50,827 nucleotides of DNA from Rhizobium sp. Q54 (GTDB taxonomy: Bacteria > Pseudomonadota > Alphaproteobacteria > Rhizobiales > Beijerinckiaceae): contig CAMCUC010000017.1 in assembly GCA_945878875.1 (NCBI GenBank), forward strand, positions 1 through 50,827, given 5' to 3'. The notes below the pieces were generated by a model, which worked only from the letters and a program-made list of their open reading frames with translations, ran no database searches and was not told where the DNA came from. Numbering within the stretch: position 1 is the stretch's first letter; each line of letters starts with the position of its first letter. Below, piece by piece: positions 44,472 through 50,827 of this stretch. The translations under genes and the position numbers were made by a program.

Positions 44472-45842
44472 ATGACAATGGCCAGCACAGCTTCCAACAG
44501 CGCGCCCGTGGTGCGTTTCGCACCGTCCCCCACGGGGCGCATTCACATCGGCAACGCCCGCACGGCGGTGTTCAATTACCTGTTCGCCCGCAAGCGGGGC
44601 GGGCGCTTCGTGTTGCGCTTCGACGACACCGATCTGGAGCGCTCGCGCGCAGAATACGCTGACGCTATCGAGGCCGATTTGCGCTGGCTTGGCATTGAGC
44701 CCGACGTGATCGTGCGCCAGTCGGAGCGGTTTGCGCTCTATCACGCCGCCATGGCGCGCCTGCGCGAGATGGGGCGCATTTACGCGTGCTACGAGACGCA
44801 GGAAGAGCTGGACCGCAAACGCAAGCGCCTTGCCGGGCGTGGCCTGCCGCCGGTTTATGATCGCGCTGGGCTTGCGCTGGGCGAGGCTGAACGCGCCGCG
44901 CTGGAGGCGCAGGGTCGCAAGCCGCACTGGCGTTTCCGCCTCGATACGGAAGTGATCGAGTGGAATGATCTTGCGCGCGGCCCGAGCCGCATTGATTGCA
45001 GCTCGCTGTCCGATCCGGTGATGGTGCGCGAGGACGGCGCTTATCTCTACACGCTGCCCTCGGTGGTGGACGATATTGATCTTGGCGTGACGCATATCAT
45101 TCGCGGCGAGGATCACGTCACCAATACGGCGGTGCAAATTCAGCTTTTCCGCGTGCTGTCGCCCAATGGCGCGGCGCCCGATTTTGCGCATCATAATTTG
45201 CTGGCGGCGGCGTCGGGAGAGGGGCTTTCCAAGCGCAGCGGCGCGCTGTCGTTGAGCAGCCTGCGCGAGGCTGGCGTCGAGCCTCTGGCGATTGCGGCGC
45301 TCGCAGTTCTCACGGGCTCGTCCGACAATGTGCAGGCGGTGGCCTCGCTGGACGAGCTGGCCGATATCGCCGACGTCTCGCACGCCTCGCATCACATGGC
45401 CAAGTTCGACGAGAGCGAGCTGGCGGCGCTGTCGGCGCGCACGCTGCACGCCTACGGGTTTGAGAAAGTGCAAGCGCGACTGCGGGATCTGGGAATTGAG
45501 GGCGAGCAGGCGGAAGCGTTCTGGCTCACGGTGCGGCCCAATCTTGAACGGCTCGGGGATGCGCCGGTCTGGTGGCCGGTTGCGTGCGGCGACATTACGC
45601 CAATTGTCGAGGACGCAGGTTTTGCGCATGCGGCGGCGGAAGTTCTCCCTCAAGAGCCCTGGGATGCTTCCACATGGAAGACATGGACGGAGGCCGTGAA
45701 GGCGCGAACGGGCGCCAAGGGCAGGGCGCTGTTCCACCCGCTGCGGCTGGCGCTGACAGGCCGCGAGAGCGGGCCGGAATTGGCGACGCTGTTGCCGTTG
45801 ATAGGCCGCACGCGGGCGCTGGCGCGGCTGACGGGCGGTTAA
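44472..45842 (+). CDS. Glutamyl-tRNA synthetase (copy 2)
   Basis: This is a 456-residue class I synthetase related to GltX. The HIGH-type motif is [11 protein letters not shown] (25-35) and the KMSKS-type motif is GLSKR (251-255), where copy 1 has [15 protein letters not shown] and [12 protein letters not shown] are also present. The C-terminal anticodon part is complete, so it is not the short tRNA-modifying GluQ form. It is divergent from the 24-residue ORF. Duplicate GluRS genes commonly split tRNA(Glu) and tRNA(Gln) charging. The last four bases overlap the converging DUF2865 gene. Confidence 0.9.
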   Translation: MTMASTASNSAPVVRFAPSPTGRIHIGNARTAVFNYLFARKRGGRFVLRFDDTDLERSRAEYADAIEADLRWLGIEPDVIVRQSERFALYHAAMARLREMGRIYACYETQEELDRKRKRLAGRGLPPVYDRAGLALGEAERAALEAQGRKPHWRFRLDTEVIEWNDLARGPSRIDCSSLSDPVMVREDGAYLYTLPSVVDDIDLGVTHIIRGEDHVTNTAVQIQLFRVLSPNGAAPDFAHHNLLAAASGEGLSKRSGALSLSSLREAGVEPLAIAALAVLTGSSDNVQAVASLDELADIADVSHASHHMAKFDESELAALSARTLHAYGFEKVQARLRDLGIEGEQAEAFWLTVRPNLERLGDAPVWWPVACGDITPIVEDAGFAHAAAEVLPQEPWDASTWKTWTEAVKARTGAKGRALFHPLRLALTGRESGPELATLLPLIGRTRALARLTGG

Positions 45843-46888
45843 TCGCCCGGGTGCGCGATCGGCGCATTGCTGGTCGTGCGCCGGGGGGGCGGCGGCTTTT
45901 GCGTGCGCGGTTCAGCGTTTGTCGGCGCGGTGGTCGGGCGCAGATTTTTGGGCCGGGACAATTCGTCTGATCTTTGCTGCGTCACTATCACGTCGCGCCG
46001 GTCGCGAGACAACAGCTTTTCGGCGCCGGCCAAAGCTTCCGCCCATGACATATCAGGCGGGCGGCAGGTGCAGGTTTTATCAAATGTGCGACGGAAGCGC
46101 AGCGCATTGGGGTGAGACGTGTAGGGCTCGCCGTCGGCGCTGACTGCGTCCACAATGTCGCGGGCGGGCGAATAGGTGTAGACGCGGGTTTCGGCGAACG
46201 GGCATTGCGCCCGGCATAAATCCGCCAATTGGTCGGAATTGCCGCGCCCGGCCGAGTAACTGACCGGGAAAAAGCCGCCGTCGCAGGTGCGCACGCACAC
46301 CGCTTTCGTGCCCCGTTGCGGGCCTTCGTCGACAGGCTCGGGGAAGATGGCCGGCGCCTCCAGCGCTTCCTGACGATAGCTCTCGCCGCCGAACAATTGC
46401 TCGAGGAAACCACGCGGGGGACGCGGCGCCGCCGCCGTCCGCCCCTGACAATACGCGTTGTATTGCGCGATCAATTGCGAGCGCCCGCCGCCTGCACGCT
46501 GGGCCGCCGCCTCCAGTTGCGGCAGGCCTGCACGCAGGGCCTCTATACGCCGGTCGATTCCCTCGCAGGCGGGCGGCGATTGATTGAAGAACAGGAATTG
46601 CTGGCGCCCGCAGCCCATCGACTGTCCCTGCGCACGCAATCTGTCGATCTCGCTCATCCGCTGGTTGATCGCGTCGCGCGCCCGGGTCTCGCTTTCGCTT
46701 TGCGGATAAACGGCTATTTGCGATTGCAGGGCGCGGCAATCAACCTGCTGGGCGTTAGCTGGCGCCAGGATCGCAAACGCGGCGCAGGTCGCCGCCAGCG
46801 CCCGTTTGGCTGCATAACCGCGGGCCCGCATCAGAAAACCGCGGCGGGGCAAATCGATTCGAGTTACGTTTTCGTCAAAATGACGCAT
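45839..46888 (-). CDS. DUF2865-type secreted protein
   Basis: This is a 349-residue protein with an N-terminal region of about 46 residues ending in a signal-peptide-like [15 protein letters not shown]. The Cys-rich core has [34 protein letters not shown] and [14 protein letters not shown], the DUF2865 pattern that I know mainly from Rhizobiales. The tail is Pro- and Arg-rich. The start is not certain; an internal Met at 46831 gives a shorter leader. The function is unknown; envelope location is inferred. Its TAA overlaps the stop codon of gltX copy 2 on the other strand. Confidence 0.8.
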   Translation of the reverse strand: MRHFDENVTRIDLPRRGFLMRARGYAAKRALAATCAAFAILAPANAQQVDCRALQSQIAVYPQSESETRARDAINQRMSEIDRLRAQGQSMGCGRQQFLFFNQSPPACEGIDRRIEALRAGLPQLEAAAQRAGGGRSQLIAQYNAYCQGRTAAAPRPPRGFLEQLFGGESYRQEALEAPAIFPEPVDEGPQRGTKAVCVRTCDGGFFPVSYSAGRGNSDQLADLCRAQCPFAETRVYTYSPARDIVDAVSADGEPYTSHPNALRFRRTFDKTCTCRPPDMSWAEALAGAEKLLSRDRRDVIVTQQRSDELSRPKNLRPTTAPTNAEPRTQKPPPPRRTTSNAPIAHPGD

Positions 46889-47059
46889 TTGGACAGCGTC
46901 CCTGATTCCGCGGGCAGGCGCAATGGCGTGAAGACTTACGAGACTACAAAATCATGTTGTTTTTGCGTTTGAACGCAGGAAATGAAACGCGAACGAAGCG
47001 CCGGACTTAAACTGTGGCCGCGCAATCGCCATATGCTTCCCTCAAGCTGGAGACAAGCC

Positions 47060-47620
47060 ATGAATCACGCTGAAGGACTGCCGGTGCTCAATTTTTTACG
47101 CAAACACCTGTGGGTCGCAGCTCTTGGGCTGGTTTTTATTAGCGCTGCGCTTCTGGGGCCCGGCGCCGCGATGGCGCAGGGGCCGGATTTGGTGTTTCGC
47201 AAGTCTACCGTGTTCAAGCTTCTGACGCCGAACGATAAACTCGCGGTCTATGGTATCGACGACCCCATCGTTGAGGGCGTCGCCTGTCATTACACCGTGC
47301 CGGAAAAGGGCGGCATTGCGGGTATGTTTGGCGTGGCGGAGGAGCGGGCGGAAGTCTCGCTCGCGTGCCGCCAGTTCGGGCCTATCCGCTTTACGGAAAA
47401 GTCAGACCAGGGCGACGTGGTTTTCCGCGAGCGCCGGTCGCTGATTTTCAAGCGGATGCAAATTGTGCGCGGGTGCGATCCCAAGCGCAACGTGCTGGTC
47501 TATATGGCCTATACTGACCGGCTGATTGAAGGCTCGCCGCAAAACTCGACGTCGACCGTGCCCATCATGCCGTGGGGCGGCGATCCTGCGCCCAAATGCG
47601 CCGAGTTCATCCGCGATTGA
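47060..47620 (+). CDS. creA: CreA family periplasmic protein
   Basis: This is a 186-residue exported protein. A hydrophobic segment (about 17-35) ends at AAMAQ. The mature part carries the CreA pattern VFRKSTVFKLLTPNDKLAVYGIDDP, VEGVACHYT, LACRQFGPI and FKRMQIVRGCDPKRNVLVYMAYTDRLIEGSP. Three or four Cys are likely in disulfides. The ATG at 47060 has GGAG 9 bases upstream. The molecular role of CreA is not established. It ends 2 bases from the converging gene at 47623. Confidence 0.85.
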   Translation: MNHAEGLPVLNFLRKHLWVAALGLVFISAALLGPGAAMAQGPDLVFRKSTVFKLLTPNDKLAVYGIDDPIVEGVACHYTVPEKGGIAGMFGVAEERAEVSLACRQFGPIRFTEKSDQGDVVFRERRSLIFKRMQIVRGCDPKRNVLVYMAYTDRLIEGSPQNSTSTVPIMPWGGDPAPKCAEFIRD

Positions 47621-47622
47621 GG

Positions 47623-47970
47623 TTATTCCTCGCAGTCGATGATGATAGCGCCTGGCGCGACCGCCTTGACGTTTTCCGTCGAGCCGACCAGCGTCGCGAA
47701 CGTGACGTCGCTGGCGGGACCAAACGCGCGCGCAGCGCCGTGGCCGTGCGCTTCGCACCATGCGGTGGCGACGACGCTGCCGCAATCAAATGATTGCGAG
47801 ATGCATTCGTCGATCCCGTAGGAGCCGTCCGCCGGGATCACGTAGGTTCCGTTCTTGCCCTGCAAATTCGCAGCTTGCGCGGGCGTGCTGAATGAAAAAG
47901 CCAGCAGCGCGGCTGCTGCGGGCAGCAGAATGGGGGCAAACCATTTGTCGAGATCAAAAGATGCACGCAT
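47623..47970 (-). CDS. Small secreted Cys-containing protein, unknown function
   Basis: This is a 115-residue protein with a signal peptide (LPAAAALLAFSFSTPAQA). The mature part is about 83 residues with four Cys (in DECIS, FDCGS, AWCEA and IDCEE), fit for two disulfides. GAGG lies just upstream of the ATG. It converges with creA with a 2-base gap. I recognise no domain. It may be a lineage-specific envelope protein. Confidence 0.68.
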   Translation of the reverse strand: MRASFDLDKWFAPILLPAAAALLAFSFSTPAQAANLQGKNGTYVIPADGSYGIDECISQSFDCGSVVATAWCEAHGHGAARAFGPASDVTFATLVGSTENVKAVAPGAIIIDCEE

Positions 47971-48267
47971 GAGGAAACCTCAAAAACAACTGAGACTCGA
48001 CTATGGAGCTGCCGGGTAAAAATCAGCTTAACCTGCTGGATCAAAAGCGGCGGATCGGCTGCAATGCCTGCGTTTGGCTTGACGCGGCGCCTGCGCTCGC
48101 CCATCTTGAAGGCATGGCGATTTGCAAAATGATGATCTGTAAGCTGGATTGCGACTATATTCGCTGCATCTGCATTACGTGCTAGCACCAACGCTGGCGG
48201 TTCGTCCCTTTGCTTTCCCCATGTGAGAAACGATCGACGCCCCGGCCAGTAGGCTTGAGGATTGATT

Positions 48268-49659
48268 ATGTCGACGCTGCACAATTTGCGCCTCTACAAC
48301 ACGCTGTCGCGCACCAAAGAAGACTTTGCGCCCATCGATCCGGGCAAGGTTCGCATGTATGTGTGCGGCCCCACGGTTTATGATTACGCGCACATCGGCA
48401 ATGCTCGTCCGCTGATCGTTTTCGACGTGCTGTACCGCCTGCTGCGTCACCTGTATGGCGCCTCGCACGTCAAGTATGTTCGCAACATCACGGACGTGGA
48501 CGACAAGATCAACGCCCGCGCCGCCGAGCGTGGCATCAGCATTCGCGAACTGACCGAGACGACGAACGCGATCTTTCAGGAAGACGCGTATTCTTTGGGC
48601 TGCCTCGACCCTGACGTGCAGCCGCGCGCGACCGAGCACATCGCCGAGATGATCGCGATCATTGAGAAGCTGATCGCATCCGGCCATGCCTATGCGGCGG
48701 ACGGGCACGCGCTGTTTTCCGTGCCCTCGATGGCCGATTACGGCGGCCTGTCGCGCCGCCCGCTTGACGAGATGATCGCCGGCGCCCGCGTCGAGGTCGC
48801 GCCCTACAAGAAGGGCGACACCGATTTCGTGCTGTGGAAGCCCTCAAAAGACGACGAGCCCGGCTGGGATTCGCCGTGGGGCAGGGGGCGTCCCGGCTGG
48901 CATATCGAATGCTCGGCGATGAGCTGGAAACATCTGGGCGAGACGTTCGACATTCACGGCGGCGGCATCGATCTGGTGTTCCCGCACCACGAGAACGAGA
49001 TCGCGCAATCACGCTGCGCCTTTGGCTCCGGCGTTATGGCGAATGTATGGATGCACAACGGATTCTTGCAGGTGGAGGGACAGAAAATGTCCAAGAGCCT
49101 TGGGAATTTCATCACCATCCGCGACGTGCTGGCCGATTGGCCGGGCGAGGTCGCGCGTTTCAACATGCTGAAAACGCATTACCGCCAGCCCATCGACTGG
49201 ACGGCGGCTGCGTTGCGCGAGAGCAAGCGCGAGCTGGATCGCTGGTACCCGATCGCCAAGCAATATGCCGATTCCGAAGCCATGCTGTCGCCCGAGTTTG
49301 AGGCCGTTCTGTGCGACGATCTCAACACGCCCGAAGCGATCACGCATCTACGCCGCCTGTATTCGGAAGCGCTCGACGGCGTGGCGTTCGCGGGCGCAAG
49401 GCTGGCAGCCTGCGGGCGACTTCTGGGTCTGTTCCAGCATGATCTTGGCGCCTGGAACGGCTGGCGCCCCGCATCGGCGGGCATTGACGAGCTGGCCGTG
49501 CAGCGGCTCATCAACGCCCGTATTGAAGCGCGTAATGCTAAAAACTGGGCCGAGTCTGACCGCATCCGCGACGAATTGCTGGCGATGGGCGTACAATTGA
49601 TGGATTCAAAAGACCCCACTACCGGAGAGCTTTCTACGCGCTGGGAGGTGAAGCTGTGA
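48268..49659 (+). CDS. cysS: Cysteinyl-tRNA synthetase
   Basis: This is a 463-residue class I synthetase. Cys33 in [18 protein letters not shown] is a zinc ligand and the HIGN motif is at 42-45. KMSKSLGNF is intact. [13 protein letters not shown] and [20 protein letters not shown] supply the remaining zinc site. The ATG at 48268 has GAGG 7 bases upstream; an in-frame TTG lies two codons before it. A repeat element follows, then a GNAT gene and the citramalate synthase gene in the same direction. Confidence 0.96.
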   Translation: MSTLHNLRLYNTLSRTKEDFAPIDPGKVRMYVCGPTVYDYAHIGNARPLIVFDVLYRLLRHLYGASHVKYVRNITDVDDKINARAAERGISIRELTETTNAIFQEDAYSLGCLDPDVQPRATEHIAEMIAIIEKLIASGHAYAADGHALFSVPSMADYGGLSRRPLDEMIAGARVEVAPYKKGDTDFVLWKPSKDDEPGWDSPWGRGRPGWHIECSAMSWKHLGETFDIHGGGIDLVFPHHENEIAQSRCAFGSGVMANVWMHNGFLQVEGQKMSKSLGNFITIRDVLADWPGEVARFNMLKTHYRQPIDWTAAALRESKRELDRWYPIAKQYADSEAMLSPEFEAVLCDDLNTPEAITHLRRLYSEALDGVAFAGARLAACGRLLGLFQHDLGAWNGWRPASAGIDELAVQRLINARIEARNAKNWAESDRIRDELLAMGVQLMDSKDPTTGELSTRWEVKL

Positions 49660-49673
49660 ACGCCACACTCCCC

Positions 49674-49775
49674 CGTCATGGTCGCGAAGGCGGCCATCCA
49701 CGACAGGTTGCGGGCTGCATTTGCAAAGGCTCGGGCGTTTGCCTGCCGTGGATGCCAGCCGTCGCTGGCATGACG
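49674..49775. repeat. Intergenic palindromic repeat element, copy B
   Basis: This element of about 102 bases begins CGTCATGGTCGCGAAGGC and ends GTCGCTGGCATGACG. Its outer arms of about 34 bases are imperfect inverted copies, for example CATCCACGACAGG on the left against CCTGCCGTGGATG on the right. Ends and layout match copy A at 18391-18474. It sits between cysS and the GNAT gene, inside a possible transcription unit. Confidence 0.7.
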
Positions 49776-49801
49776 GGCTTGACGACAATGGAGCGTGAAT
49801 C

Positions 49802-50305
49802 ATGAACCCGTCCATCGGCCTGCGCCCCTATCTTCCGCAGGACGCGGCTTTGCTTGTCGCCATCTTCATCGCCAGCATCGAAGAGCTGGCGGCGGACGAT
49901 TACAGCGTTGACCAGATTGCTGCGTGGACTGCGCCTGCCGACGACGTTGTGCAATTTGGCGCAAGGCTCGCCGGTCAATTGTCGCTGGTGGCGAGCGTTG
50001 ACGGCGAGCCTGTGGGCTTTGCCTCATGCAAGGGCGTGGACCAGATTGATATGCTCTACGTGCATCCGCTCGTTGCGCGGCAGGGGGTGGCGACGACTTT
50101 GTGCGACGCGCTGGAAAAGCTTGCGCTCGCGCGCGGCGCCAAGCACGTCAACGTTGACGCCAGCGATTGCGCGGAGCCATTCTTTCTGCAACGCGGCTAT
50201 AGCGCGCAGCGGCGCAATACGATTGACCTTGAAGGCGTGTGGCTCGGCAATACAACCATGCGCAAGCCGCTCGCCGCCAACGATCCCGCGCCGCCCGCGC
50301 CATAA
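49802..50305 (+). CDS. GNAT family N-acetyltransferase
   Basis: This is a 167-residue acetyltransferase of the GNAT fold. The acetyl-CoA loop is VHPLVARQGVATTLCDALEKLA (about 80-101), with the RQGVAT form of the usual Q/RxxGxG/A. The C-terminal YSAQRRNTIDLEGVWLGNTTM is typical of the family's last strands. GGAG lies upstream of the ATG. It is located between cysS and the citramalate synthase gene. The substrate is unknown. Confidence 0.83.
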   Translation: MNPSIGLRPYLPQDAALLVAIFIASIEELAADDYSVDQIAAWTAPADDVVQFGARLAGQLSLVASVDGEPVGFASCKGVDQIDMLYVHPLVARQGVATTLCDALEKLALARGAKHVNVDASDCAEPFFLQRGYSAQRRNTIDLEGVWLGNTTMRKPLAANDPAPPAP

Positions 50306-50320
50306 ACGACAGGCCGAAAC

Positions 50321-50827
50321 ATGACCCGCGAACGCCTCACGATATTCGACACCACGTTGCGCGACGGCGCGCAGACCACGGGCGTTGATTTCTCGCTCGC
50401 AGACAAAGTGCGCGTGGCGCAAATGCTCGACGAATTGGGCGTTGATTATGTGGAAGGCGGCTATCCGGGCGCCAATCCGATGGACACGGAATTTTTCCGT
50501 AACAAGCCTGTCAAACATGCGCGCTTTGCTGCATTCGGCATGACCAAACGCGCCGGGCGTTCGGCCTCCAACGATCCGGGCATTGCGGCGTTAATGGAGA
50601 GTGCGGCCGATACGATCACGTTCGTGGCCAAGACATGGGATTACCATGTGCATGTAGCGCTGGGCTGCACGCTGGATGAAAACCTCGACGGCATTGCGGA
50701 CTCGATCAAATATGTGCGCCAGCATGGGCGCGAGGCGATCCTGGATTGCGAGCATTTCTTCGACGGTTTCAAGGCCAATCGCGATTACGCCCTGCAATGC
50801 GCGCGCACGGCGCACGAGTCCGGCGCG
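50321..50827 (+). CDS. cimA: Citramalate synthase family protein, N-terminal part
   Basis: This is the first 169 residues of a DRE-TIM metallolyase; the rest lies beyond the right edge. FDTTLRDGAQTTGVDFS holds the metal and catalytic DTTLRDG motif. LGVDYVEGGYPGANPMDTEFF and FVAKTWDYHV are typical of the CimA branch rather than LeuA. Such enzymes condense acetyl-CoA with pyruvate to citramalate for isoleucine synthesis. It begins 15 bases after the GNAT gene. The C-terminal regulatory domain that would confirm the assignment is not in view. Confidence 0.85.
   Translation, partial: MTRERLTIFDTTLRDGAQTTGVDFSLADKVRVAQMLDELGVDYVEGGYPGANPMDTEFFRNKPVKHARFAAFGMTKRAGRSASNDPGIAALMESAADTITFVAKTWDYHVHVALGCTLDENLDGIADSIKYVRQHGREAILDCEHFFDGFKANRDYALQCARTAHESGA

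Noticed and set aside
48003..48185. 60-codon Cys-containing frame before cysS
   Set aside because: No ribosome-binding site, no signal peptide, and it ends in an odd cluster of Cys. Evidence is too weak to call a gene, though it fills a 297-base gap.

Overview
The window looks like chromosomal DNA of a high-GC alphaproteobacterium, most likely of the order Hyphomicrobiales (Rhizobiales). Four things point that way: the gene order pyrH-frr-uppS-cdsA-dxr-rseP-bamA-lpxD-fabZ-lpxA-lpxB with gltA, gltX, comEC and lexA next to it; an alphaproteobacterial GTTC-N7-GTTC LexA box upstream of lexA; two glutamyl-tRNA synthetase genes; and a DUF2865-type secreted protein. The species cannot be told from sequence alone. 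No tRNA, rRNA, CRISPR array, transposase or phage gene was seen.

Layout. (1) 1-17 kb is an accessory catabolic and stress region. It holds five substrate-binding proteins of the tripartite tricarboxylate transporter (TctC/Bug) family with no TctA or TctB membrane gene beside them, a Tat-exported molybdenum sulfite dehydrogenase with its cytochrome c, and two divergent catabolic gene sets reading out from about 8.05-8.2 kb. The leftward set is an isochorismatase-fold protein, a dienelactone hydrolase, an SBP and a bicupin. The rightward set is an SDR, an SBP, a flavin monooxygenase and a VOC protein. A CYTH-CHAD protein, an arsR-arsC-acr3 arsenic operon, another cupin and the fifth SBP follow. 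(2) 17-20.4 kb holds a glutamate dehydrogenase, an Fsr-like MFS exporter and TspO. (3) 20.4-32.5 kb is the core envelope and translation cluster from pyrH to lpxB, all rightward. (4) 32.7-39 kb holds gltA and gltX (leftward), comEC (rightward) and lexA (leftward). (5) 39-50.8 kb holds a secreted helical protein, enolase, an Old Yellow Enzyme, a small secreted protein, an AEC transporter, a second gltX, the DUF2865 protein, CreA, a cysteine-containing secreted protein, cysS, a GNAT acetyltransferase and the start of a citramalate synthase gene.

How the genes work together. The core cluster supplies UMP, ribosome recycling, undecaprenyl diphosphate, CDP-diacylglycerol, MEP-pathway isoprenoid precursors, RseP proteolysis, outer-membrane protein assembly and lipid A precursors. 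The accessory left arm appears to capture carboxylated or aromatic compounds in the periplasm and process them with oxygenases and hydrolases. Its substrate cannot be inferred.

Points worth a second look: a 24-codon leftward ORF at 44.3 kb with a perfect Shine-Dalgarno and its own terminator; lpxA overlapping lpxB with no lpxI between them; three regularly spaced LexA half-sites; two related palindromic repeat elements (18.4 and 49.7 kb) and a third of similar design at 32.5 kb; a near-perfect inverted repeat abutting the pyrH ribosome-binding site; and active-site substitutions in the isochorismatase-fold protein and the Old Yellow Enzyme.
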